In this document: piece by piece, positions 24,296 through 33,585 of the stretch
How positions within the stretch are numbered: position 1 is the first letter of the stretch
Layout: every line of letters starts with the position of its first letter
Source of the DNA: Burkholderia sp. SRS-46
GTDB lineage: Bacteria > Pseudomonadota > Gammaproteobacteria > Burkholderiales > Burkholderiaceae
Assembly: GCF_004343775.1 (NCBI RefSeq)
Contig: NZ_PTXL01000009.1
Span: 434,001-498,000, forward strand
Direction of reading: 5' to 3'
DNA length: 64,000 bases
Position numbers and translations under genes: made by a program
Notes under the pieces: generated by a model
The model's input: the letters and a program-made list of their open reading frames with translations, nothing else
Database searches by the model: none
Told to the model about the DNA's origin: nothing

Positions 24296-25057
24296 TCAAT
24301 CGCAGGCCCGACCGAAGATCCGGATCACCGAATCCAGATGCTCGGCCATCGCGCGCCGCGCGGCCTCCGGGTCGCGCGCGCGGATTGCGTCGAGAATCGA
24401 CCGATGCTCGAGCTCCGACCGGTGCGGCATGTCGCTCGGCGTGTACAGCGATTGCAATCGCTGGAACATCGGGTCGTACTTGTGCGCGAGCAATTGCTTG
24501 ATCATCAGCGCATAGGCCGGGTTGTCGCTCGCCTCGGCAATGCGGATGTGGAACAGCCGATCGCCGGGATGCGTGCGCGAGCCGCTGCGATTGTCTTCCT
24601 GGTTGCGCAGGAATGCTGCGTGGATGGCTTCTATCTGCGCATCCGAGCCATGCGTCGCGGCAAGCGCCGCCGCTTCCGGCTCGATCAGCCGGCGCGCCTG
24701 CAGCAGCGCGAACGGCGGAATCTCGGTGTCGAGGTCGAGTTCGATGCCGAGCTCGGGATCGATCTCGGCCACCGCGAGCGCACCGCCCCGCTGTGCCGGC
24801 CGTTCAGGCGCCGGCGCGGCCGCTTCCGGATGCCGGACCTTCACGCCGTCGCCGACCCGCACGCTGACGAGCCCGCTCACCTCGAGCGCGATCAGCGCCT
24901 CGCGCACCGACGTGCGCGACACGCCGAACTGTTCGGCCAGTTCGCGCTCGGGCGGCAGGTAGCTGCCCGGCGGGAAATCACCGGACGCGATCATCGCGCT
25001 CAACCGGTCGGCGATCTGCTGGTAAAGGCGGCGGTTCTGAATCGGCTGGATGGACAT
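24296..25057 (-). CDS. GntR-family regulator (FadR subfamily) of the L-fucose operon
   Basis: A 253-residue regulator: an N-terminal winged helix (about 10-75) with the signature PPERELAEQFGVSRTSVREAL, then an FCD ligand-binding domain (about 105-240) with metal-binding His positions (DRLFHIRIAE, LEHRSILDAI, AEHLDSV). FadR-type regulators with an FCD domain usually repress sugar-acid or organic-acid operons and release DNA on binding an intermediate. It follows the sugar operon on the same strand, 128 bases after the lactonase gene, so I infer that it controls it through the operator at 33553-33585. The ATG at 25057 gives the usual N-terminus; an in-frame ATG at 25069 is possible, and no strong ribosome binding site distinguishes them. 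Confidence 0.85.
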   Translation of the reverse strand: MSIQPIQNRRLYQQIADRLSAMIASGDFPPGSYLPPERELAEQFGVSRTSVREALIALEVSGLVSVRVGDGVKVRHPEAAAPAPERPAQRGGALAVAEIDPELGIELDLDTEIPPFALLQARRLIEPEAAALAATHGSDAQIEAIHAAFLRNQEDNRSGSRTHPGDRLFHIRIAEASDNPAYALMIKQLLAHKYDPMFQRLQSLYTPSDMPHRSELEHRSILDAIRARDPEAARRAMAEHLDSVIRIFGRACD

Positions 25058-25185
25058 ACGTTGATGCACTGCGTGTCAGGGTTTCGGTTCGGAACGGCCT
25101 GCGCATGTCACATACCGTTCGCGCTATTTTATCCGGCGGCGCCATCGCATCGATCCGGCATCGATCCGGCATCGCGCCAGCGCGC

Positions 25186-26049
25186 TCATGCCGGCACGCC
25201 ATAGCAGCGCGCCGCGGTGCCGCCCCACACGGCCTGCCGCTCGGCCGCGGACAGGCGCGTCGCGGCCCAGCGCTCGACCCGCGCCGCGACCTCGTGATAC
25301 GGCGCGGCCAGCAGGCACACCGGCCAGTCCGAGCCGAACATCAGCCGCTGCGGGCCGAAGATCTCCAGCGCCGTATCCAGCGCCTGCTCGATGTGCGCAT
25401 CGTCCCGCGCATGCGGCCCGCGCCGCCAGTCCGCTTCCGTGACGAGCCCGGACAGCTTGCACGCGACATGCGGCAACGCGCCGAGCGCCCGCAGCGCGTC
25501 GCGCCAGCGCGCATGCGCGGTGCCGTCGCGATCGAACTCGGCGAGCGCGGGCTTGCCGAGATGGTCGAGCACGAGCCAGTGCGCATCATGCCGCGCGCAA
25601 AACCCAAGCACGTCCGGCAACTGCCGCTGAAACACGAGCACGTCGTACACGTAGCCCCGCGCCTGCAGCCACGCCACGCCGCGATTGAAATCCGGCTGCG
25701 CGACGAACGACGCGACGTCGCCTTCGTCCTGCACCTGATGGCGAAACCCGCGCAGTTTCGGGCTGCCCCATTCGGCGACGCACTCCGCGAGCCGCGGCGA
25801 GCGGAGATCCTCCCAGCCGACCACGCCGGCGATGCGCGCGTCGTCGCGCGCCAGGTCGAGCAGGAACCCCGTCTCGTCACGCCCCGCGCGCGCCTGCACC
25901 GCGATCGATGCGTCGAATGCCTGCGCCTCCAGCAGCGGCCGCAGTTCGTCCGGCAGGCGGTCGCGCGCGAGCACGTCCATGCCCGCGCCGATCCATGGGT
26001 AATCGTCGGCGCGATAGCGCCAGAAGTGCTGGTGGGCATCGATGCGCAT
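25186..26049 (-). CDS. Amidohydrolase-family lactonase (L-fucono-1,5-lactonase type)
   Basis: A 287-residue member of the amidohydrolase-2 family (COG3618). The metal and active-site signatures are DAHQHFWRY at residues 4-12, LVLDHLGKP in the centre, KLSGL, and the terminal MFGSDWPVC. In the oxidative L-fucose pathway this family opens L-fuconolactone to L-fuconate, the second step after L-fucose dehydrogenase. Its place in a gene set encoding every other enzyme of that route supports the call. L-rhamnonolactone or galactonolactone are alternative substrates. It is 9 bases from the binding-protein gene. Confidence 0.82.
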   Translation of the reverse strand: MRIDAHQHFWRYRADDYPWIGAGMDVLARDRLPDELRPLLEAQAFDASIAVQARAGRDETGFLLDLARDDARIAGVVGWEDLRSPRLAECVAEWGSPKLRGFRHQVQDEGDVASFVAQPDFNRGVAWLQARGYVYDVLVFQRQLPDVLGFCARHDAHWLVLDHLGKPALAEFDRDGTAHARWRDALRALGALPHVACKLSGLVTEADWRRGPHARDDAHIEQALDTALEIFGPQRLMFGSDWPVCLLAAPYHEVAARVERWAATRLSAAERQAVWGGTAARCYGVPA

Positions 26050-26058
26050 GGCGCTCGC

Positions 26059-27000
26059 TCAATCGTAAAGCGCCGCCGCCACCTTCGGATCGTCGATGTT
26101 GGTCTTGTCGTACCAATAGAAACCGGTATCGATGATCTTCGGCAGCTTCTCGCCCTTGGTCGCCTTCACGGCCGCCTCGACCGTCCGGTAGCCGATGCCG
26201 ACCGGGTTCTGGGTGATCGCGCCGGCCATCAGCCCGCTGCGGATCGCGTCCTTCTGCTGCTTGCCGGAGTCGTAGCCGACGATCACGACCTTGCGCTTCA
26301 TTTCCCGCACGCCGTTCACGACGCCGATCGCCGAGCCTTCGTTGGTGCCGAAGATCCCCTTCAGCTTCGGGTCGCCCTGCAGGATCGACTTCGTGACCTC
26401 GGTCGACTTGAGCTGGTCGCCTTCGCCGTACTGCACGGTCACCACCTTGATCTTCGGATACGCGGCCTTCATCCGTTCGAGAAAGCCGTCGCGGCGGTCG
26501 ATGCCGGTGCGGCTCGTCTGGTCGTGCGCGACCACCGCGACCTCGCCTTCCTTGCCGATCAGCTCGGCCAGCTTGTCCGCGGCGAGCGACGCGGCGGCCT
26601 TGTTGTTGGTGGCCGCGGTGGTCACCGGGATCTCGCTGTCGACGCCCGAGTCGAACGCGACCACCGGGATCTTCTCCGCCTGCGCCTTCTTCAGCAGCGG
26701 CAGCGCGGCCTTGCTGTCGAGCGCCGCGAAGCCGAGCGCGGCCGGCTTCTTCGCGATCGCGGCCGACAGCATGTCGATCTGCTTGTCGACCATCGCCTCG
26801 GTTTCCGGGCCGTCGAACGTGACCTTCACGTGATAGTCCTTCGCGGCCTGCAGCGCGCCCGATTTCACGGCCTGCCAGAACTGATGCTGGAAGCCCTTCG
26901 AAATCAGCGGAATATAGGCCTCCTGCGCATGCGCGCCGACGGGCGCGCCGAGCGCGAGCGACAAGCCGAATGCGATGCCGAGCAAGCTGTTCCTGATCAC
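26059..27000 (-). CDS. Sugar ABC transporter periplasmic binding protein (RbsB type)
   Basis: A 313-residue protein with a signal peptide (about 1-26, ending AHAQE) followed by a peripla_BP_4 domain of the ribose-binding class (YIPLISKGFQHQFWQAVKSG, the GFAALDSKAALPLLKKA strand-helix, VGYDSGKQQ). It binds the sugar delivered to the adjacent permease and ATPase, probably L-fucose. The start is a GTG at 27000 preceded by AAGGAG 8 bases upstream. The longer open frame to 27039 would spoil the signal peptide. It is unusual only in that the binding protein comes after the membrane components. Confidence 0.88.
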   Translation of the reverse strand: MIRNSLLGIAFGLSLALGAPVGAHAQEAYIPLISKGFQHQFWQAVKSGALQAAKDYHVKVTFDGPETEAMVDKQIDMLSAAIAKKPAALGFAALDSKAALPLLKKAQAEKIPVVAFDSGVDSEIPVTTAATNNKAAASLAADKLAELIGKEGEVAVVAHDQTSRTGIDRRDGFLERMKAAYPKIKVVTVQYGEGDQLKSTEVTKSILQGDPKLKGIFGTNEGSAIGVVNGVREMKRKVVIVGYDSGKQQKDAIRSGLMAGAITQNPVGIGYRTVEAAVKATKGEKLPKIIDTGFYWYDKTNIDDPKVAAALYD

Positions 27001-27078
27001 TTCGTGTCTCCTTGTTGTGTCGACTGAGGCGCCCGCCACCGCGGCGGCGGGCCGGAAAAACCGCTGCCGTGCGCCGCG

Positions 27079-28137
27079 TCAGCGGCGGCGCCGGCGCAGG
27101 ATGTCCAGGTACACGGCGAGGATGATGATCACGCCGGTCACGACCGTCTGCCATTCCTGCGCGACCGACATGATGCGCAGGCCGTTGGTCAGCACGCTCA
27201 TGATGAACGCGCCGATGAGGGTGCCGAGAATGCTGCCGGCGCCGCCCGACAGCGACGTGCCGCCGATCACCACCGCCGCGATCGCGTCGAGCTCGTAGCC
27301 CTGCCCGAGCGCGGGCTGCGCGGAGTTCAGGCGCGACGCGATCAGCAGGCCCGCGATCCCGCACACGGCGCCGCTGAACGTATAGACGCCGATCTTCCAC
27401 GCATCGACCCGCACGCCCGACAGCCGCAGCGCTTCCTCGTTGCTGCCGAGCGCGAACGTGTAGCGGCCGAAGATCGTCCGGTTCAGCACGATCGACGCGC
27501 CGATCGCGACCAGGAACAGGATCAGCACCGCGTTCGGGATCGGCAGCGCCGGGATCAGGCTGCCGATCAGCGAATCCTGCGCGATCGCGGTGAAGCCCGG
27601 CGTGTCGTTGAAGTAGATCGGGCGCGTGCCCGAGATCACCAGCGACAGCCCTTTCAGCAGCATCATCATGCCGAGCGTCGCGATGAACGGCGGCACCTTC
27701 ATCTTCGCAATCACGACGCCCGACACGCAGCCGGACAACGCGCCGAAGCCGAGCGCGGCGGCGATGCCGACCGGCAGCGGCAGGCCCCAGTGCGTCAGCA
27801 CGACGCCCGCCATCACCGCGCAGAACGTCATCAGCGTGCCGACCGACAGGTCGATGCCCGACGTGATGATCACGTACGTGCACGCGACCGCGAGCACGCC
27901 GTTGACGGCGGTCGCCTGCAGGATGCTGACGAGGTTGTCGACGTCGAGGAAGTTCGGCGACGCGGCGCTGAAGAACGCGAGCAGCAGCAGCAGGCTCGCG
28001 AACGCCAGCAGCTTCTGCCGCGCGGCCGGCCTGAACAAGCGGGCGCGCAAGCCGGCGGCGCCGGCGGGCAGCGGTGCGGAAGCAGCGGAATGCGTGTCGT
28101 GGGGCATGGTGGTCGATGGGCGTCGGAGTCGGGGCAT
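27079..28137 (-). CDS. Sugar ABC transporter permease (RbsC type)
   Basis: A 352-residue inner-membrane protein of the BPD_transp_2 family with about ten hydrophobic helices. These include LLAFASLLLLLAFFSAASP near the N-terminus, the family signature NGVLAVACTYVIITSGIDLSVGT, and the cytoplasmic ATPase-contact region EEALRLSGV...AAVVIGGTSLSGGAGS. The first possible ATG (28137) overlaps the upstream ATPase stop codon as TGATG, which argues for coupled translation. An ATG at 28107 is the alternative. It forms the channel for the sugar bound by the downstream periplasmic protein. Confidence 0.88.
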   Translation of the reverse strand: MPRLRRPSTTMPHDTHSAASAPLPAGAAGLRARLFRPAARQKLLAFASLLLLLAFFSAASPNFLDVDNLVSILQATAVNGVLAVACTYVIITSGIDLSVGTLMTFCAVMAGVVLTHWGLPLPVGIAAALGFGALSGCVSGVVIAKMKVPPFIATLGMMMLLKGLSLVISGTRPIYFNDTPGFTAIAQDSLIGSLIPALPIPNAVLILFLVAIGASIVLNRTIFGRYTFALGSNEEALRLSGVRVDAWKIGVYTFSGAVCGIAGLLIASRLNSAQPALGQGYELDAIAAVVIGGTSLSGGAGSILGTLIGAFIMSVLTNGLRIMSVAQEWQTVVTGVIIILAVYLDILRRRRR

Positions 28138-29678
28138 CAGCGCGCAACGGTCGATTCGCGCTGCGTGGCGAGCTGCATGATCTTTTCCTGGGTGGCCTCG
28201 GCCGCGCTCAGCTCGCCGGTCACGCGGCCTTCGCACATCACGAGGATGCGGTGGCTCATGCGCAGCACTTCGGGCAGCTCGGACGAGATCATCACGATCG
28301 CCTTGCCGTCGGCCGCGAGCGCGTCGAGCAGCTTGTAGATCTCGCTCTTCGCGCCGACGTCGATGCCGCGCGTCGGCTCGTCGAAGAACAGGATGTCGCA
28401 GTCGCGCAGCAGCCACTTCGCGATCACGATCTTCTGCTGGTTGCCGCCCGACAGCAGCCGCGCGGGCTGCGCGACCGACGGCGTGCGGATCGCGAGCTGG
28501 CGCACGTACGACTGCGCGGTGTCGCGCAGCGCGCGCGCGTCGAGCCACCCGCCGCGCCGGGCGAAGCGGCGCAGGCTCGACAGCGCGATGTTGTTCTGCA
28601 CGTCCATGCCGACCGCGAGCCCGAAATGCTTGCGGTCCTCGGACAGGTAGCCGATGCCGTGCGCGACCGCGTCGGCCGGCGTGCGGATCGCGACCGTCGC
28701 GCCGTGCACGCGGATCTCGCCCGCGTCGAGCGGATCGGCGCCGAAGATCGCGCGCGCGACTTCGGTGCGGCCCGCGCCCATCAGCCCCGCGAAGCCGAGG
28801 ATCTCGCCGCGCCGCAGCGTGAAGCCGACGTCGCGGATCGCGCGGCCGCGCGACAGGCCGCGCACGTCGAGCACGACGTCGTTGGCCGACGTGTCGGGCG
28901 GCGGGCGGCATTGCGTGTCGAGCTGCCGCCCGACCATCATCGCGATGATCGATTCCATCGACGTGCCGGCCATCGGCACCGTCGCGACGTATTTGCCGTC
29001 GCGCATCACGGTCACGCGGTCGGCGATGCGGCGCAGCTCGTCCATCTTGTGCGAGATGTAGACGATGCCGACGCCATGCGCGCGCAGGTCGCCGATGATG
29101 CGGAACAGCTCGGCGATCTCCGCGTCGTTCAGCGCGGCGGTCGGCTCGTCCATGATCAGCACGCGCGAGTCGAACGACAGCGCCTTCGCGATCTCGACCA
29201 TCTGCTGGCGCGCGACCGTCAGCCGGCCGACCGGCGTGCGCGGATCGACGTCCAGCCGCATCCGCGCGAAGATCGCGGCCGCGTCGCGGTTCAAGCGGTC
29301 CTCGTCGATGAACACGCCGAGCCGGCCGCGCGGCTCGCGGCCGATGAAGATGTTCTGCGCGACGCTCAGGTGGTTCATCAGGTTCAGTTCCTGATGGATG
29401 ATGCCGATGCCGAGCGCCTGCGCCGCGCGCGGATCGGCGACCTCGACCGCGCGGCCGTCCAGCAGGATCTCGCCGCCGTCCTTCCGGTGGACGCCGGCGA
29501 GGATCTTCATCAGCGTCGACTTGCCCGCGCCGTTCTCGCCCATCAGCGCATGCACTTCGCCCGCGAGCAGGTCGAAGCGGCAATCGTCGAGCGCCTGCAC
29601 GCCAGGGAAGCGCTTGCTGACGCCGCGCAGCGCGATCAGCGGGGGGCGCGCGGCTTGCGGGTTCGGGGCGGGTTGCAT
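28137..29678 (-). CDS. Sugar ABC transporter ATP-binding protein (RbsA type, two nucleotide-binding domains)
   Basis: A 513-residue protein with two fused ABC domains, as usual for ribose-class importers. Domain 1 (about 15-250) has Walker A GENGAGKST, an LTVARQQMVEIAKAL signature region and Walker B LIMDEPTAAL. Domain 2 (about 265-500) has the degenerate Walker A GFAGLMGAGRTE, an LSGGNQQKI signature and Walker B LFFDEPTRGID. The degenerate second P-loop is normal for this class. It energises the importer with the adjacent permease, and starts 18 bases after the L-fucose dehydrogenase stop. Confidence 0.9.
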   Translation of the reverse strand: MQPAPNPQAARPPLIALRGVSKRFPGVQALDDCRFDLLAGEVHALMGENGAGKSTLMKILAGVHRKDGGEILLDGRAVEVADPRAAQALGIGIIHQELNLMNHLSVAQNIFIGREPRGRLGVFIDEDRLNRDAAAIFARMRLDVDPRTPVGRLTVARQQMVEIAKALSFDSRVLIMDEPTAALNDAEIAELFRIIGDLRAHGVGIVYISHKMDELRRIADRVTVMRDGKYVATVPMAGTSMESIIAMMVGRQLDTQCRPPPDTSANDVVLDVRGLSRGRAIRDVGFTLRRGEILGFAGLMGAGRTEVARAIFGADPLDAGEIRVHGATVAIRTPADAVAHGIGYLSEDRKHFGLAVGMDVQNNIALSSLRRFARRGGWLDARALRDTAQSYVRQLAIRTPSVAQPARLLSGGNQQKIVIAKWLLRDCDILFFDEPTRGIDVGAKSEIYKLLDALAADGKAIVMISSELPEVLRMSHRILVMCEGRVTGELSAAEATQEKIMQLATQRESTVAR

Positions 29679-29696
29679 GTGGGGGCCTGGGTCCGG

Positions 29697-30473
29697 TCAG
29701 CCGAGCGCGCGGTCGAGATGCGTATAGCCGCCGTCGACGAACAGCCACTGCCCGGTCGTGTGGGACGCGCGCGCGGACAGCAGGAACACGGCGGTATCGG
29801 CAATCTCCTCGGCGGTCGTGAAGCGCCGGCCGAACGGAATCTTGCCGGCGATTTCGGCCAGCTTCGCGTCGGGATCGTCGAAGCCGGCGATCCAGTTTCG
29901 GTACAGCGGCGTCATCACTTCGGCCGGAACCACCGCGTTCACGCGCACGCCGTCGTCGCGCAGCGCGGCCGCCCATTCGCGCGTCAGCGCGAGCTGCGCG
30001 CCCTTCGCCGCGCAGTAGCCGCTCGTGTTGCCCTGCCCGGTCACGGCCGTCTTCGACGACACGTTGACGATCGCGCCGCGCGCCGCCTTCAGGTGCGGCA
30101 CGCAGTAGTGCGCCATCACGTAGTAGTGGATCAGGTTGCGCTCCAGCGACGCGACGAACGCGTCGCGCCCCGCATCGAGGCCGACGCCGTCGTTGACGCC
30201 CGCATTGTTCACGAGGCCGTCGAGCCGGCCGAAGCGCGCGACCGTCTGCGCGACCGCGTCGCGGCACTGCGCATCGTCCTGCAATTCGACCGGGAAAAAC
30301 GCGGCATGCGGCTGCCGCTGCAGCAGCGCTTGCCGGAACGCATCGTCCGGCGCATCGCGCGCGACGATCGCGGGAATCGCGCCCTCGTCGGCAAGCCGCA
30401 GCGAGATCGCGGCGCCGATGCCCGACGCGCCGCCGGTCACGATCACGACCTTCTGTTGCAGATCCAGATCCAC
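29697..30473 (-). CDS. Short-chain dehydrogenase, probable L-fucose dehydrogenase
   Basis: A 258-residue classical SDR: TGGASGIG cofactor motif at about 12-19, NNAG in the centre, catalytic Ser in VNVSSKTAV and YxxxK as YCAAK. The sequence closely matches, from memory, Burkholderia L-fucose dehydrogenases of the non-phosphorylating pathway, which oxidise L-fucose with NAD(P)+ to the lactone. The start is a GTG at 30473 with GGAG 7 bases upstream. The open frame extends further, but the added residues are a basic, non-conserved stretch. It sits between the dehydratase and transporter genes. Confidence 0.85.
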   Translation of the reverse strand: MDLDLQQKVVIVTGGASGIGAAISLRLADEGAIPAIVARDAPDDAFRQALLQRQPHAAFFPVELQDDAQCRDAVAQTVARFGRLDGLVNNAGVNDGVGLDAGRDAFVASLERNLIHYYVMAHYCVPHLKAARGAIVNVSSKTAVTGQGNTSGYCAAKGAQLALTREWAAALRDDGVRVNAVVPAEVMTPLYRNWIAGFDDPDAKLAEIAGKIPFGRRFTTAEEIADTAVFLLSARASHTTGQWLFVDGGYTHLDRALG

Positions 30474-30531
30474 GTTGCGTCTCCGTCGTTTGCGTTGCCG
30501 CGCTTGCACCAGGCCAGCCGGGTCGGCCGGG

Positions 30532-31809
30532 TCAGCCGCGAAAGCGATACCGCTCCAGCGACTCCGGCTTCATCTCGATCGAGAAGCCGGGCGCGCTCGG
30601 CGGCAGGTAGGCCGCGCCGCGCACCACGCACGGCGTGACGAAATGCTCGTGCAGATGATCGACGTACTCGGTCACGCGCCCCTCCTTCGTGCCGGAAATG
30701 CACACGTAATCGATCATCGACAGGTGCTGCACGTATTCGCACAGCCCGACGCCGCCCGCATGCGGGCAGACCGGCAGCCCGTATTTCGCGGCAAGCAGCA
30801 TCACGCCGAGAATCTCGTTGACGCCGCCGAGCCGGCACGCGTCGATCTGCACGACGTCGATCGCGCCGCGCGCGATGAACTGCTTGAACATCACGCGGTT
30901 CTGGCACATCTCGCCGGTCGCGACCTGCACGGGCGCGATTGCGTCGCGGATCTTGCGATGGCCCTCGATGTCGTCGGGGCTCGTCGGCTCCTCGATGAAC
31001 CACGGCCGCGCGAACGCGAGTTCCCGCACCCAGTCGATCGCCTCGTCGACTTCCCACACCTGGTTCGCGTCGATCATCAGCTTGCGCTCGGGGCCGATCA
31101 CCTCGCGCGCGATCGTCACGCGGCGGATGTCGTCCTCGAGATTCGCGCCGACCTTCAGCTTCACATGGTCGAATCCCGCATCGACCGCTTCCTGGCACAG
31201 GCGGCGCAGCTTGTCGTCGCTGTAGCCGAGCCAGCCCGCCGACGTCGTGTAGCACGGGTAGCCGTCGCGCTCGAGCGTCGCGATGCGCTCGGCCTTGGCC
31301 GGCGCCTGGCGCCGCAGGATCGCGAGCGCGTCGTCCTCGGTCAGGCAGTCGCGCAGGTAGCGGAAGTCGATCGCGCGCACCAGTTCCTCCGGCGACAGGC
31401 CGGCGACGAGCCGCCACAACGGCTGGCCTTCCGCCTTCGCCCACAGATCCCACACCGCGTTGACCACCGCGCCGGTCGCGAGATGAATCGCGCCCTTGTC
31501 CGGCCCGATCCAGCGCAACTGGCTGTCCGACGTCATGTGCCGCCAGAACCGCCCCATGTCCGCGCGGATCCAGTCGAGGTCGAGCCCGACGACGAGATGG
31601 CGCATCGCGTCGATCGCCGCGCAGCAGATCTCGTTGCCGCGCCCGATCGTGAACGTGAGCCCGTGGCCTTCGAGCCCGTCGCGGTCGGTGTCGAGCACCA
31701 CGTAGGCGGCCGAGTAGTCGGGGTCCGGGTTCATCGCGTCGGAGCCGTCGAGCTGGCGCGAGGTCGGAAAGCGCACGTCGACGACGTGCATCGAACGAAT
31801 GATAGGCAT
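30532..31809 (-). CDS. L-fuconate dehydratase (enolase superfamily)
   Basis: A 425-residue enolase-superfamily enzyme that dehydrates L-fuconate to 2-keto-3-deoxy-L-fuconate. The barrel carries the expected residues: KxK in FDHVKLKVG, metal ligands in LMIDANQVW, FIEEPTSP and ATGEMC, and the catalytic His in CPHAGGVGLCEYVQH. The N-terminal capping domain shows the characteristic HVVDVRFPTSRQLDGSDAMNPDPDYSAAYVVL start of the fuconate dehydratase branch. Length matches. It lies between the hydrolase and dehydrogenase genes of the same pathway. Confidence 0.9.
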   Translation of the reverse strand: MPIIRSMHVVDVRFPTSRQLDGSDAMNPDPDYSAAYVVLDTDRDGLEGHGLTFTIGRGNEICCAAIDAMRHLVVGLDLDWIRADMGRFWRHMTSDSQLRWIGPDKGAIHLATGAVVNAVWDLWAKAEGQPLWRLVAGLSPEELVRAIDFRYLRDCLTEDDALAILRRQAPAKAERIATLERDGYPCYTTSAGWLGYSDDKLRRLCQEAVDAGFDHVKLKVGANLEDDIRRVTIAREVIGPERKLMIDANQVWEVDEAIDWVRELAFARPWFIEEPTSPDDIEGHRKIRDAIAPVQVATGEMCQNRVMFKQFIARGAIDVVQIDACRLGGVNEILGVMLLAAKYGLPVCPHAGGVGLCEYVQHLSMIDYVCISGTKEGRVTEYVDHLHEHFVTPCVVRGAAYLPPSAPGFSIEMKPESLERYRFRG

Positions 31810-31858
31810 GACGAACGGTCCGGGAAAGGAGCCTGAAAACGGGAACCGGGAAGCGGCT

Positions 31859-32701
31859 TCAGCCCTGCACGGTGCGCTGGCGCTGCTCGCCGAGCCCCGT
31901 GATGCCGAGCGTCATCACCTGCCCGGCGCGCAGGTAGACGGGCGGCTTCTGCCCGAGGCCGACGCCCGGCGGCGTGCCGGTCGAGATCACGTCGCCCGGC
32001 TGCAGGCTCATGAAGCGGCTCAGGTAGCTGACGAGGAACGGCACGCGGAAGATCATCGTCGCGGTCGTGCCGTCCTGGTAGCGGCGGCCGTCGACGTCGA
32101 GCCACAGCCGCAGCGCATGCGGATCGGGCACCTCGTCGGGCGTCACGAGCCACGGCCCGAGCGGGCCGAAGGTGTCGCAGCCCTTGCCCTTGTCCCACGT
32201 GCCGCCGCGCTCGAGCTGGAACGCGCGCTCCGACACGTCGTTCACCACGCAATAGCCGGCGACGTGCGCCGGCGCATCGGCCTCCGCGATATCGCGGCCG
32301 CCCCGGCCGATCACGACGCCGAGCTCCACTTCCCAATCGGTCTTTTCCGCGCCGCGAGGAATCTCGACGTCGTCGTTCGGCCCGGCGATCGCGCTCGTCC
32401 ACTTGCCGAACACGACCGGCTCCTTCGGCACCTCCATGCCCGATTCGGCCGCGTGGTCGGAGTAGTTGAGCCCGATGCAGACGAACTTGCCGACCCGGCC
32501 GACGCACGCGCCGAGCCGCGGCGCGCCGTCGACGCGCGGCAGCGTTTCCGGATCGATGGCGGCAAGGCGCGCGAGCGACGCGGGCGACAGCGCGTCGCCG
32601 GCGACGTCGTCGATCACGCCGGACAGGTCGCGGATGCGGCCCTGCGCATCGAGCAGGCCGGGTTTTTCGTGGTGTTTCGCGCCGTATCTCAGCAGTTTCA
32701 T
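31859..32701 (-). CDS. 2,4-diketo-3-deoxy-L-fuconate hydrolase (fumarylacetoacetase family)
   Basis: A 280-residue FAH-family hydrolase. The metal ligands are in WEVELGVVIGRGGRDI (Glu, Glu) and the FQLERGGTWDKGKGCDTFGPLGPWLVT loop (Lys, Asp), and GDVISTGTPPGVGLG is the family C-terminal signature. In the oxidative L-fucose and L-rhamnose routes this enzyme splits 2,4-diketo-3-deoxy-fuconate into pyruvate and L-lactate. It follows the 2-keto-3-deoxy-fuconate dehydrogenase gene by 36 bases. A general acylpyruvase activity is the alternative, but context favours the sugar pathway. Confidence 0.87.
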   Translation of the reverse strand: MKLLRYGAKHHEKPGLLDAQGRIRDLSGVIDDVAGDALSPASLARLAAIDPETLPRVDGAPRLGACVGRVGKFVCIGLNYSDHAAESGMEVPKEPVVFGKWTSAIAGPNDDVEIPRGAEKTDWEVELGVVIGRGGRDIAEADAPAHVAGYCVVNDVSERAFQLERGGTWDKGKGCDTFGPLGPWLVTPDEVPDPHALRLWLDVDGRRYQDGTTATMIFRVPFLVSYLSRFMSLQPGDVISTGTPPGVGLGQKPPVYLRAGQVMTLGITGLGEQRQRTVQG

Positions 32702-32737
32702 GTCGTCGTCGGAATGGAGGTGAATGGGAAGGCCCGG

Positions 32738-33514
32738 TCAGTTCGACCAGCCGCCGTCGACCAGATGGATCGCGCCGGTGGTGAACGACGCTTCGTCGGA
32801 GGCCAGGTACAGCGCGAGCGCGGCCACCTCGTCGGCGCTGCCGATGCGACCCATCGGCTGACGCGCGACGAACGCGTCGCGCACCGTCTCCTCCGAAACC
32901 TGGCGCACGCGCGCCTGCTCCGCGATGCGCGCCGCCAGCGACGGCGATTCGATCGTGCCCGGGCAAATCGCGTTGCAGCGGACGCGCTGCTCGACGAAAT
33001 CGGCGGCGACCGCCTTCGTCAGGCCGATCACGGCCGCCTTGGTCGCGCCGTACGCGCAGCGGTTCGGCACGCCCTTCACGCTCGACGCGGCCGACGCCAT
33101 GTTGACGATCGACCCGCCGCCGGCCGCGATCATCGCGGGCAGCAGCGCGCGGATCAGCCGGACCATCGACGTCACGTTCAATTGCCACGAGAACGTCCAC
33201 GCGTCGTCGTCGCAATCGAGGATCGTGCCGTGGTGCACGTAGCCCGCGCAGTTGAACAGCACGTCGAACGCGGGCTCGGCCGCCGCCAGCGCCGCGATCT
33301 CGGGCGCGCTCGTCACGTCGAGCCGGCGCGTCGCCAGCGTGCCGCCCGAGGCACCCGCCCCCGCCTCCGCGTCGGCCGCGAGCCGCGCGAGCGCCGCCTC
33401 GTCGATATCCGTCGCCAGCACCTGCGCGCCCTCGCGCGCAAACCGCAGCGCGGTCGCGCGGCCGATGCCCTGCCCCGCCGCCGTGACCAGCGCACGCTTG
33501 CCTTGCAATCTCAT
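32738..33514 (-). CDS. 2-keto-3-deoxy-L-fuconate dehydrogenase (SDR)
   Basis: A 258-residue SDR with LVTAAGQGIGRATAL at the N-terminus, the NCAG motif, catalytic Ser in VNMASAAS and YxxxK as YGATK, and the conserved PMGRIGSADEVAALALYLASDEASF tail. It resembles the enzyme that oxidises 2-keto-3-deoxy-L-fuconate to the 2,4-diketo acid with NAD+. It is the first gene of the operon. The start at 33514 follows AGGAG by 8 bases; the longer frame to 33583 overlaps the operator and was rejected. It is preceded by the operon promoter and operator. Confidence 0.87.
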   Translation of the reverse strand: MRLQGKRALVTAAGQGIGRATALRFAREGAQVLATDIDEAALARLAADAEAGAGASGGTLATRRLDVTSAPEIAALAAAEPAFDVLFNCAGYVHHGTILDCDDDAWTFSWQLNVTSMVRLIRALLPAMIAAGGGSIVNMASAASSVKGVPNRCAYGATKAAVIGLTKAVAADFVEQRVRCNAICPGTIESPSLAARIAEQARVRQVSEETVRDAFVARQPMGRIGSADEVAALALYLASDEASFTTGAIHLVDGGWSN

Positions 33515-33552
33515 CAGCACCGCTCCTGTAGGAGGCCGGCACCACGCCGGCT

Positions 33553-33585
33553 GATTGGCACAAAGGACCAAAGGTCCAACCAATC
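33553..33585. promoter_or_regulatory. Probable operator of the L-fucose operon
   Basis: GGACC-AAA-GGTCC (33565-33577) is nested inside outer arms GATTGG (33553-33558) and CCAATC (33580-33585). The site covers the predicted transcription start of the operon and partly overlaps the -10 box, the expected position for a GntR-type repressor. Confidence 0.55.

Noticed and set aside
27079..30267. A 1062-codon open frame running through the permease region into the upstream genes
   Set aside because: Only its last 352 codons form the permease. The rest is an out-of-frame shadow of the ATPase and dehydrogenase genes.
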